From assembly GCA_903938935.1 (NCBI GenBank), contig CAJAFD010000092.1:1-12692 (forward strand): DNA of 12,692 nt, given 5' to 3'. Both the position numbers and the translations under genes were made by a program. The notes below the pieces were generated by a model. It saw only the letters and a program-made list of their open reading frames with translations. It was not told the origin of the DNA and ran no database searches. Shown piece after piece: positions 1 through 6,168 of the stretch. Numbering within the stretch: the first letter of the stretch is position 1; each line of letters opens with the position of its first letter. This DNA comes from an uncultured Opitutia bacterium. GTDB taxonomy: Bacteria; Verrucomicrobiota; Verrucomicrobiia; Opitutales; Opitutaceae.

Positions 1-396
1 CGCACTTTCGATATTACGATCGCCTGCGGTATACTTTATCACCTCACCAATCCCGTCGAACTCCTCGAGCTCCTCGGCCGCCGCAGCAAAGCGATTTTTC
101 TCTGGACGGTTTTCTACGACCCCGAGTTCGTCGCAAAAAATCCCGTTCCCGGAGCCAAGTTTTCCGAGGCGTTGCCCATGGAACACGCCGGTTACAAACA
201 CACCGTTCATCGTTTCAACTACGGCCCTTCGCTCGACTGGAAAGGCTTCTGCGGGGGCGGCGAGATTTACAGTTATTGGATGGAGAAATCTGAAATCGTC
301 GGCGCCCTCGAGAAATTTGGTTTCACCGATTTCCGTATCGAGCAGCATCCCAACATCCACGGCAGCGCGCTCATGCTCGCCGCGCGTAAGGCATAA
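1..396 (+). CDS. Class I SAM-dependent methyltransferase, C-terminal part (5' truncated by window edge)
   Basis: Frame 1 is open from the first base to a TAA stop, giving 131 residues of a protein whose start lies outside the window. Near the visible N-terminus the stretch FDITIACGILYHLTNPVELL matches the post-motif II region of class I SAM methyltransferases: an acidic beta-4 strand followed by a G-x-LYHL-x-x-P helix start, as in CmoB-like and Methyltransf_11/23-type enzymes. The remainder (WMEKSEIVGALEKFGF, then a closing strand ending LMLAARKA) fits the last helix and strands of that fold. The glycine-rich SAM-binding motif I would lie upstream and is not visible. The methyl acceptor cannot be told. 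An internal ATG at 172 is not the true start, because the homologous reading extends well upstream of it. Confident on fold, not on substrate. Confidence 0.72.
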   Translation, partial: RTFDITIACGILYHLTNPVELLELLGRRSKAIFLWTVFYDPEFVAKNPVPGAKFSEALPMEHAGYKHTVHRFNYGPSLDWKGFCGGGEIYSYWMEKSEIVGALEKFGFTDFRIEQHPNIHGSALMLAARKA

Positions 397-424
397 AAAA
401 CTTCCGGCAACGTCCGGAAGTTTC
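397..424. terminator. Hairpin terminator between convergent genes, stronger for the minus strand
   Basis: Positions 398-407 (AAACTTCCGG) pair perfectly with 414-423 (CCGGAAGTTT) across a 6-nt loop, a 10-bp stem. Read on the minus strand, the stem runs into TTTTTTA, a run of six Ts of which three belong to the stem. That suits a rho-independent terminator for the DUF362-type gene ending at 461. Read on the plus strand, the trailing tract is only TTTCTGCT, so termination of the methyltransferase transcript is likely weaker. The hairpin begins directly after the methyltransferase stop codon. Confidence 0.75.
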
Positions 425-460
425 TGCTGGGAGACAATCGCGCGAAAAACGCGCTGAGGC

Positions 461-1540
461 TCAATTCACCTCGATAATATTCGCCTTCTTGATCCGCGTG
501 GAACCGACGCCGAGGGTCTCGGCGAATTCCAAAGTGCGGATTTCTTCGGAAACATTTTCAAAGCCATTTTGCCGCCGCGCCCGATCAATCTTAGCGCGCA
601 TGAGCGAATCGAGCATGACCGGGTCAGTGCTAAGCCAGAGCAACGGCTCGGTCTTGCTGTAGAGTGAATTAAAGAACGGCCCGCCGATGTATTGGTAATG
701 CTCGAGGCTCGTGATCGAGAACATCCACGTCTGGCGCAGCTCGGGGATCGCGCTCATTTCCGCGACGGCGGCAGGTGCGTTGGCCGGCGAACGGAAGAAA
801 CGCGCGGTGTTGGAGGCATTCCAGAGCGTGGCGTTTACGAGCGCGCCGTTGATGCCAAGAATCGGGTGATCGGTGTAAACGGGTAGGTTGATCCAAAAAT
901 CCGCATCGAAGAAAAGCGGTGTCGCGAGGAAACTCTTGCGGTCTTCATCCTTGGAGGAGTTGTTCGCGAAATCTTTCGTCTGCGATTCGGCGAAAATCGG
1001 GTCGAAGCGCTGCGGGAGCGGGCTGTCGTAGAACCACGCCGGATCGTAGAAGCGGCCGGACTCGAGCACGTAGATGAGGTTGCCCTTGAACGGCGTCTCG
1101 CCCGTCACGAGCGAGGGCAGATATCCGGTCATGCGCAGGCGCAGTTGATTCAGGCCTACGAGAAAAATGTCGCTGTTGGCGAAACCACGTTTCACAAGCG
1201 CGCGAATTACGCCCCGCACGAGCGGCAGCGGCGTCGCCATGCCCGCGCCCGAATCGGTGTAAACCTTGAGACCCACTTTCTTTTTTTCGCCAGGGACCAG
1301 TTTTTTGCCCGTAGATTGCTCGAACGTAGCGATTAGGGCTTCGACTTTTTGTTCGTAGGCGTAGTCGTCAAACGTCGGCAATTTCGCCTGCCAGACCGGT
1401 GCGATCGGCGCGGCCGCGATGGCCGGAGCTTTAGCGACCGCCGCCGGAGCCGGCGAGAGTGGGCCGTCAGCGGCGCGCGCGACGGAAATCGTCGAGACGA
1501 AGCTAAAAACGAACAAGGCGATGAGGGGAAAACGCAGCAT
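461..1540 (-). CDS. Exported DUF362-type protein with signal peptide
   Basis: A 359-residue protein of unknown function. Residues 1-23 form a clear Sec signal peptide: a short MLR n-region, a hydrophobic core, and an ARA|AD cleavage site. A Pro/Ala-rich linker follows (about 25-48). Three stretches resemble the DUF362 family: KVGLKVYTDSGAG followed by a TPLPLVRGVIRAL helix (88-113), FWINLPVYTDH (216-225) and LSTDPVMLD (303-311). Many DUF362 proteins are linked to Fe-S cluster regions, but this protein has no cysteine, so cluster binding by this chain is unlikely. The ATG at 1540 was chosen because the signal peptide starts there. A longer GTG start at 1609 would put 23 extra residues with an RRR cluster before the hydrophobic core. 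No Shine-Dalgarno is seen at either start. The gene is divergent from dnaG. Family call moderate, export call strong. Confidence 0.65.
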   Translation of the reverse strand: MLRFPLIALFVFSFVSTISVARAADGPLSPAPAAVAKAPAIAAAPIAPVWQAKLPTFDDYAYEQKVEALIATFEQSTGKKLVPGEKKKVGLKVYTDSGAGMATPLPLVRGVIRALVKRGFANSDIFLVGLNQLRLRMTGYLPSLVTGETPFKGNLIYVLESGRFYDPAWFYDSPLPQRFDPIFAESQTKDFANNSSKDEDRKSFLATPLFFDADFWINLPVYTDHPILGINGALVNATLWNASNTARFFRSPANAPAAVAEMSAIPELRQTWMFSITSLEHYQYIGGPFFNSLYSKTEPLLWLSTDPVMLDSLMRAKIDRARRQNGFENVSEEIRTLEFAETLGVGSTRIKKANIIEVN

Positions 1541-1689
1541 GAGTGAGAAGTAGGTCGCCCGCCGTCGGACAATGTTTCCTAGATAAAGCACGAAACTTGA
1601 CAGCGCCACCCTCGGGTTGAAAGTGCATTCTTCGATGCGCTTCGCGCCCTAGTGTAGCGGGGTATCGCTCGCTCCTTCCTGCAACGTCC

Positions 1690-3549
1690 ATGCCCGCCAT
1701 CAAACCCAGCTGCGTCCGCGACCTCAAACTACGCGTCAATCTTGCCGACGTCGTTTCGCGCGTCGTGACGTTGCGCAAGGCCGGCGGCGCACGACTTAAA
1801 GGCCTGTGCCCCTTTCACAACGAAAAGACCCCGTCGTTCAACGTCGATACCGACAAAGGTTTTTTCAAATGCTTCGGCTGCGGCAAAGCCGGCGATGCGA
1901 TCAGCTTCGTGCGCGAGACTGAGCAGTTAAATTTCACGGAGGCCGTCGAAGCGCTTGGCCAACGTTTTAACATTCCCATCGAATACGAAGCCGGCTCCGG
2001 CGGCCCGAGCCGCGAGGAACGTTCGCTGCGCCAGGAAATCTACGATCTGCACGAGCACGCCGCCGAACATTTTCACCAAGCCTTCAAGGCCCAAGACGCG
2101 ACCGGCGAATTTATGCGCAAGCTCTGGCACGAGCAGCGCAAATTTCCCCTTGAGCTCGCGGATGAATTCAAAATCGGCGCGGCCGATGCCACGGGTAGCG
2201 GCCTCGGCGCGGTGTTGCTGCGGAAAAAATTCTCAGAGTCCGCGCTGCGTCAGTGCGGGCTATTTTTCATTTACGACGATGCGCTTCTGACCGGCGCCGC
2301 GCTGCGTCCGCGCTTCCGTGGGCGCTTGATGATTCCGATTCGCGATCACCAAGGCCGCGTCGTCGCCTTCACCGCGAGGCAGACGGAACTGACTCCGCCC
2401 GACGATCCGGCGCACGAAGCGAAGTACGTCAATTCGCCCGAGACGCCCATTTTCACGAAGAGCAACTTGTTGTTTAACCTCGACCGCGCCCGCTCGCACG
2501 TCGGCGACGGTCACCCGTTTGTGATCGTCGAAGGCCAGCTCGATGCGCTCCGCTGCTGGTCCGTCGGCCTCAAAACCGCGATCGCGCCCCAGGGCACTTC
2601 GATCACCGAGGGCCAACTCGTCTTGTTGCGGCGCTACCACACGCAGGTCGAATGCTTCTTCGACAGCGACAGCGCCGGCCAAAAAGCTGCGCTGCGTTTT
2701 CTGCCGATGGCCCTGAAAGCCGGGCTCGAAGTGCGTTTTCTCACGCTCGCTGGCGCTTCGAAACTTGATCCCGATCTACTTTTTCTGGAACGCGGCCTGC
2801 CCGCCTACGAAGAAGTCCGCCGCGGCGCCCAGAGCGCGATGGCGTTTGCGTGCCGCGCGACGTTGCCCGATCCCGCCAACGCCACTTCCGAACACAAAAC
2901 CCGCGCCGCGCAGACGCTTTACGAACTGATTGCCGCGGCCGAAAGCCAAGTCGCGCGTTCCCAATTTCTATCCGAGATCGCGATCCACCTGCGTCTGCCC
3001 CTGCCGGCCCTCGCCGCCGATTTTCAGACCGCCCTCGCTCGCCAAAACCGCCAAGCGGCCGCCCGCCCCGCCGCGGTGACTCCGACGCAAGCCCCCGCCC
3101 TCGCGACCGATACCGCGGAGCATCATCTTCTTTTACTGGCGCTTAACCACGAACAACTCGGTCGCGCCCTCGCCGCCGCCATCCCGCACGATTGGATCGA
3201 CACTGGCCACATCGCCGGCGCCCTGCTCAACCGCGTGCTCGCCGAATTCGAGCAAAACAGTTGGCCTGGCCGCGAGCACCTCGAAGCGCTGCTAGAAACG
3301 CCCGAGGAACGCACCCTCGTCGCCACCCTGATTTTTAACGCCCTCGAGTTGGACGACCCCGCCAAGGTCGCGGCCGCCGGTTTGCAGCAATTACGCGCCC
3401 GCGCCCTCGAGCCCCGCCTCCGCCAAATAGAACTTGCTTTGGCCAACCCCCAACCGGACAGTGATTTTGACCCTATTTCACTCTTGAAAGAACGCTCAGA
3501 ACTTCAACGTCAGCTCCGCCAGCCCATCACGCTCAATCTCGTCGGTTGA
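1690..3549 (+). CDS. dnaG: DNA primase DnaG
   Basis: 619 residues, the usual size for bacterial primase, which makes RNA primers for the replication fork and is recruited by the DnaB helicase. The N-terminal CHC2 zinc-binding domain is intact: C40-P-F-H43 followed by C61-F-G-C64, inside the classic GLCPFHNEKTPSF block. The catalytic TOPRIM domain shows VIVEGQLDA with the metal-binding glutamate E281, then FFDSDSAG with D325 and D327, then D360-P-D362. The RNA polymerase core N-subdomain lies between the zinc finger and TOPRIM. The C-terminal part from about residue 440 is alpha-helical and divergent, as expected for the helicase-binding domain. The ATG at 1690 leaves about 39 residues before the first zinc ligand, which matches the family. 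No Shine-Dalgarno precedes it. rpoD follows after 43 nt, so the two are probably co-transcribed. Confidence 0.96.
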   Translation: MPAIKPSCVRDLKLRVNLADVVSRVVTLRKAGGARLKGLCPFHNEKTPSFNVDTDKGFFKCFGCGKAGDAISFVRETEQLNFTEAVEALGQRFNIPIEYEAGSGGPSREERSLRQEIYDLHEHAAEHFHQAFKAQDATGEFMRKLWHEQRKFPLELADEFKIGAADATGSGLGAVLLRKKFSESALRQCGLFFIYDDALLTGAALRPRFRGRLMIPIRDHQGRVVAFTARQTELTPPDDPAHEAKYVNSPETPIFTKSNLLFNLDRARSHVGDGHPFVIVEGQLDALRCWSVGLKTAIAPQGTSITEGQLVLLRRYHTQVECFFDSDSAGQKAALRFLPMALKAGLEVRFLTLAGASKLDPDLLFLERGLPAYEEVRRGAQSAMAFACRATLPDPANATSEHKTRAAQTLYELIAAAESQVARSQFLSEIAIHLRLPLPALAADFQTALARQNRQAAARPAAVTPTQAPALATDTAEHHLLLLALNHEQLGRALAAAIPHDWIDTGHIAGALLNRVLAEFEQNSWPGREHLEALLETPEERTLVATLIFNALELDDPAKVAAAGLQQLRARALEPRLRQIELALANPQPDSDFDPISLLKERSELQRQLRQPITLNLVG

Positions 3550-3592
3550 GCGTCTTTTTGCGTTTTTTAAGACTTCAGCACATTCATTATTT

Positions 3593-5437
3593 ATGCCGCG
3601 CAAAGCCAAGTCCGCCGATTCCGCCCAATCCGAAGCCGTTGAGGCCGTCCTCAGCCGCCAGCCGAATGCCCCCGCCGATTCCACCGAGGGCGTTCCCGCC
3701 GTGCCCGGCAGCATCAACGAAAAAATCCGCCAACTGATCCGCCACTCCAAGGAACAGGGCTACCTCACCTTCGACGACATCAACGAGGCCCTCCCGGAGT
3801 CCGTCGAAAACCAAGAGGAAATTGATAACGTTCTCTCCATTTTACAGAATCTGGAAATCGAAATCCTCGAGCCCGATCAGGTCGAAGATTTCAAGGCCCG
3901 CCAGGAAGAAGCCGAAGAGGAAGAATCCCGCACCTCGCAAAACGACATCCTGGACGATCCCGTCCGCATGTATCTGAAGCAGATGGGCCAAGTCCCCCTG
4001 CTCACGCGCGAACAAGAAGTCGAAATTTCCAAGCGCATCGAAAACGCCGAAGCCAAGGCCATGGACGCGCTCTTCGTCGCCTCCGCCGTCGGCGCGCACA
4101 TCGGCACCCTCGGCGCCAAGTTGATCACTCGCGAGGAACGTTTCGATCGCATCGTCATCGACAAGAAAATCGAGTCCCGCGACGCCTACTTCAAGGGCCT
4201 CGAAAAACTCGTCGAGCTCACCCAAAAATCCGAAGCCGGCACTGCCGAAGCCTGGGCTGAATACGTCAAAGCCCGCACCGAGGCCGACCGTAAACGCATC
4301 CACGCGAAGTTCAAAAAACGCGAAAACATCCTGCGCGGCACCTTCGGCAAATATTTCTTTAAACTTAAAGTCTACGAGGAATACCTCGAAGCCCTGCGCC
4401 CCGCCCTCGAGGAAATCGAAACCCTCCTCGCTCAACTGGACCGAGCGAAGCATCCGAAGACCAAAAAGGACGCCGCCATCGACACCAAGGCGATCAACGC
4501 CCGTCTCAAACAAGTCGAAGCCGCGCAGCGCATCGTCCCGGCCGACCTCCTCAAAGTCGTCGCCCAGACCAACGTCCACATCCGCGAAGCCCACCAAGCC
4601 AAGACCGAGATGGTCGAAGCCAATCTTCGGCTCGTGATCTCGATCGCGAAGAAATACACCAACCGCGGCCTCTCGTTCCTCGACCTCATTCAAGAGGGCA
4701 ACATGGGCCTCATGAAGGCGGTTGAGAAATTCGAATACCGCCGCGGCTACAAATTCTCCACCTACGCCACGTGGTGGATCCGTCAGGCCATCACGCGTTC
4801 CATCGCCGACCAAGCCCGCACCATTCGCATCCCGGTCCACATGATCGAGACGCTGAATAAGGTCATGCAGGTCCAGAAACAACTTCTTCAAGAATTCGGC
4901 CACGAGCCGACACCCGAAGAAGTGGCCGACGAGATGAACCTGCCCGTCGAACGCGTGCAGCAGATCATGAAGATGGCCCAACAACCCATCTCCTTGCAGT
5001 CCCCCGTCGGCGACGGCGACGACACGTCCTTCGGCGATTTCATCGAGGATAAATCCGCCGAGAATCCCTACGACATGACCGCTTATTCGCTCCTGCGCGA
5101 AAAGATCATCGACGTGCTCGACACCCTCACCGAACGCGAACGCCGCGTGCTCTCCCTCCGTTTCGGCCTCGTTGACGGTTACAGCCGCACCCTCGAAGAA
5201 GTCGGCAAACAATTCAAAGTCACCCGCGAGCGCATCCGCCAGATCGAAGCCAAAGCCCTCCGCAAAATGCGTCACCCGACGCGTATTCGCCAACTCCACG
5301 GCTTCTTCGACGCCGAGCAGATCGACAACGCCCAGAACCTGCTCAAAGTCGCCGCCACCGCCCGCCTCCCCGGCCTGCCCGGCGGCCCCGCGATGCCCGG
5401 CTTCTTGCCCACCATCCCCGGTCCGAAATCCTCGTAA
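3593..5437 (+). CDS. rpoD: RNA polymerase primary sigma factor RpoD (sigma-70)
   Basis: 614 residues. It directs core RNA polymerase to housekeeping promoters. Regions in order: a sigma 1.1-like segment (about 43-70), an acidic Glu-rich linker, region 1.2 (DDPVRMYLKQMG from 121), a nonconserved region (about 150-335), region 2 from M340 with LIQEGNMGLMKAVEKF and the -10-recognising YATWWIRQAITRSI, region 3, and region 4 (about 507-565) with TLEEVGKQFKVTRERIRQIE, the -35-binding helix-turn-helix. Family members usually end soon after the equivalent of HGFFD (569-573). Here 41 further residues follow, rich in Pro and Gly (LPGLPGGPAMPGFLPTIPGP). The gene sits 43 nt after dnaG, as in the macromolecular synthesis operon. 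The start has an AT-rich leader (ATTCATTATTT) and no Shine-Dalgarno. Confidence 0.97.
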   Translation: MPRKAKSADSAQSEAVEAVLSRQPNAPADSTEGVPAVPGSINEKIRQLIRHSKEQGYLTFDDINEALPESVENQEEIDNVLSILQNLEIEILEPDQVEDFKARQEEAEEEESRTSQNDILDDPVRMYLKQMGQVPLLTREQEVEISKRIENAEAKAMDALFVASAVGAHIGTLGAKLITREERFDRIVIDKKIESRDAYFKGLEKLVELTQKSEAGTAEAWAEYVKARTEADRKRIHAKFKKRENILRGTFGKYFFKLKVYEEYLEALRPALEEIETLLAQLDRAKHPKTKKDAAIDTKAINARLKQVEAAQRIVPADLLKVVAQTNVHIREAHQAKTEMVEANLRLVISIAKKYTNRGLSFLDLIQEGNMGLMKAVEKFEYRRGYKFSTYATWWIRQAITRSIADQARTIRIPVHMIETLNKVMQVQKQLLQEFGHEPTPEEVADEMNLPVERVQQIMKMAQQPISLQSPVGDGDDTSFGDFIEDKSAENPYDMTAYSLLREKIIDVLDTLTERERRVLSLRFGLVDGYSRTLEEVGKQFKVTRERIRQIEAKALRKMRHPTRIRQLHGFFDAEQIDNAQNLLKVAATARLPGLPGGPAMPGFLPTIPGPKSS

Positions 5438-5441
5438 GGAG
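5436..5441 (+). promoter_or_regulatory. Shine-Dalgarno (AAGGAG) overlapping the rpoD stop codon
   Basis: AAGGAG shares its first two bases with the TAA stop of rpoD and lies 10 nt before the ATG at 5452. It is the only clear Shine-Dalgarno motif at any start in this window. It fixes the lipoprotein start and suggests that ribosomes finishing rpoD can reinitiate on the next gene. Confidence 0.75.
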
Positions 5442-5451
5442 ATCTCGACCG

Positions 5452-5817
5452 ATGCCACGCACCGCCCGCGCGCTCCTGCCGCTGGCGGTGTTTTTTTTGC
5501 TCAGCGGCTGCGGCACCGCGCCCACGCCCAAAACCGCCAGCAACGTCGCGACGGAACTCGCACCGAGCCCGAATCTTTACGTCGGCCGCATCCTCGCGAT
5601 CGACCTCGAGCGCCGTTTCGCGTTCGTGGCGCTCACCCCCTCCGCTCCACCGATCGCCCTGCAACCCGACATGGAGCTGCTCGCCCGTAACGACGAACTC
5701 CGCGTAACCGCGAATCTTCGCGCCAGCCGTCAACTCCGTGGCCGCACCTTGGGCGTCCAGATCATCGCCGGCCTACCGGCTGTCGGCGACGAAGTCACAT
5801 TTCCCACCTTGCCGTAG
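5452..5817 (+). CDS. Small lipoprotein of unknown function, coupled to rpoD
   Basis: 121 residues. The N-terminus is a lipoprotein signal: R3/R6, a hydrophobic core LLPLAVFFL, and a lipobox LLSGC with the lipidated cysteine at C20. The residue after the cysteine is Gly, so by the E. coli rule (no Asp at +2) it would go to the outer membrane. That rule is extrapolated to this organism. A Thr/Pro/Ala-rich spacer precedes a mature domain of about 75 residues with alternating beta pattern (YVGRILAIDLERRFAFVAL, ending GLPAVGDEVTFP), suggestive of a small beta-barrel of SH3 or OB type. No named family is recognised. The gene begins 14 nt after the rpoD stop and has its own Shine-Dalgarno overlapping that stop, so it is very likely the distal gene of the dnaG-rpoD transcript. 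Coding status is firm, function unknown. Confidence 0.85.
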   Translation: MPRTARALLPLAVFFLLSGCGTAPTPKTASNVATELAPSPNLYVGRILAIDLERRFAFVALTPSAPPIALQPDMELLARNDELRVTANLRASRQLRGRTLGVQIIAGLPAVGDEVTFPTLP

Positions 5818-5889
5818 ACCAGTTGGGCACACCCGCAGACTCGCTTTCCCTCTTTACAGCCCCGCCCTCCAGCCTACGTTGCCAACACT

Positions 5890-6120
5890 ATGACCGCTGC
5901 TCCCATTACCTTTGCTGTCTTCGGACTCGGCGTACCCGAGCTCGTTATTATTCTCGTCATTTTGCTGGTGCTCTTCGGCGGATCTAAACTCCCGTCTCTG
6001 GCCAAAGGACTCGGCCAATCGATCAAAGAATTTAAGAGTGCATCCAAAGATGAACCCGTGAGCGAGAAGCCCGCCGATCCCAAAAAGATCGAAACACCCA
6101 ACACGCACGGCTCAAACTGA
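5890..6120 (+). CDS. tatA: Sec-independent protein translocase subunit TatA/TatE
   Basis: 76 residues with the full TatA plan. A single N-terminal transmembrane helix follows the FGLGVPEL entry motif (E17 is the polar residue near its start). Then come the F29-G30-G31 hinge and an amphipathic helix KLPSLAKGLGQSIKEFK (33-49), followed by a charged unstructured tail. TatA oligomers form the pore through which folded twin-arginine substrates cross the inner membrane, together with TatC, which is not in this window. The FG-x-x-KLP signature, short tail and lack of a TatB-like extension favour TatA over TatB. It is 72 nt downstream of the lipoprotein gene and may have its own promoter, although no clear -35/-10 pair or Shine-Dalgarno is visible. 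An intrinsic terminator follows 21 nt after the stop. Confidence 0.93.
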   Translation: MTAAPITFAVFGLGVPELVIILVILLVLFGGSKLPSLAKGLGQSIKEFKSASKDEPVSEKPADPKKIETPNTHGSN

Positions 6121-6141
6121 GCCTTTCTCCCACCACCACCC

Positions 6142-6168
6142 AGCGCGTCCCACCCGACGCGCTTTTTT
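6142..6168 (+). terminator. Intrinsic terminator after tatA
   Basis: AGCGCGTC (6142-6149) pairs perfectly with GACGCGCT (6156-6163) around a 6-nt loop, followed at once by a T-run (6163-6168). This is a canonical rho-independent terminator for the plus strand. The last T is also the first base of the TCA that encodes the antiporter's TGA stop on the opposite strand. On the minus strand the hairpin is not followed by Ts, so it does not look like a terminator for the antiporter. Confidence 0.88.

Noticed and set aside
1597..1602. TTGACA on the plus strand, a possible -35 box for dnaG
   Set aside because: No -10-like hexamer lies 15-19 nt downstream, and the site is inside the possible extended N-terminus of the divergent gene. 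Not enough for a promoter call.
1541..1609. N-terminal extension of the DUF362-type protein from a GTG, with an RRR cluster suggesting Tat export
   Set aside because: The RRRATYF stretch does not match the S-RR-x-F-L-K consensus. The Sec-type signal peptide starts cleanly at the internal ATG, and no ribosome binding site supports the GTG.
1640..1690. tRNA-like string (GCGCCCTAGTGTAGCGGGGTATCGCTCG) just upstream of dnaG
   Set aside because: It recalls the 5' half of a tRNA, but the D-stem does not pair properly, there is no anticodon stem or T-loop, and no 3' half closes an acceptor stem. It is most likely chance.
3550..3592. Possible rpoD promoter or terminator in the T-rich dnaG-rpoD gap
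   Set aside because: The TTGCGT and CATTAT elements are too far apart, and their start site would fall inside rpoD. The T-runs are not preceded by a stable hairpin.
3842..5458. Very long open frame (538 codons) antisense to rpoD
   Set aside because: It mirrors rpoD, whose identity is certain. Its product is low-complexity (F, D, G and L repeats) with no recognisable domain, as expected when a GC-rich gene is read on its other strand.
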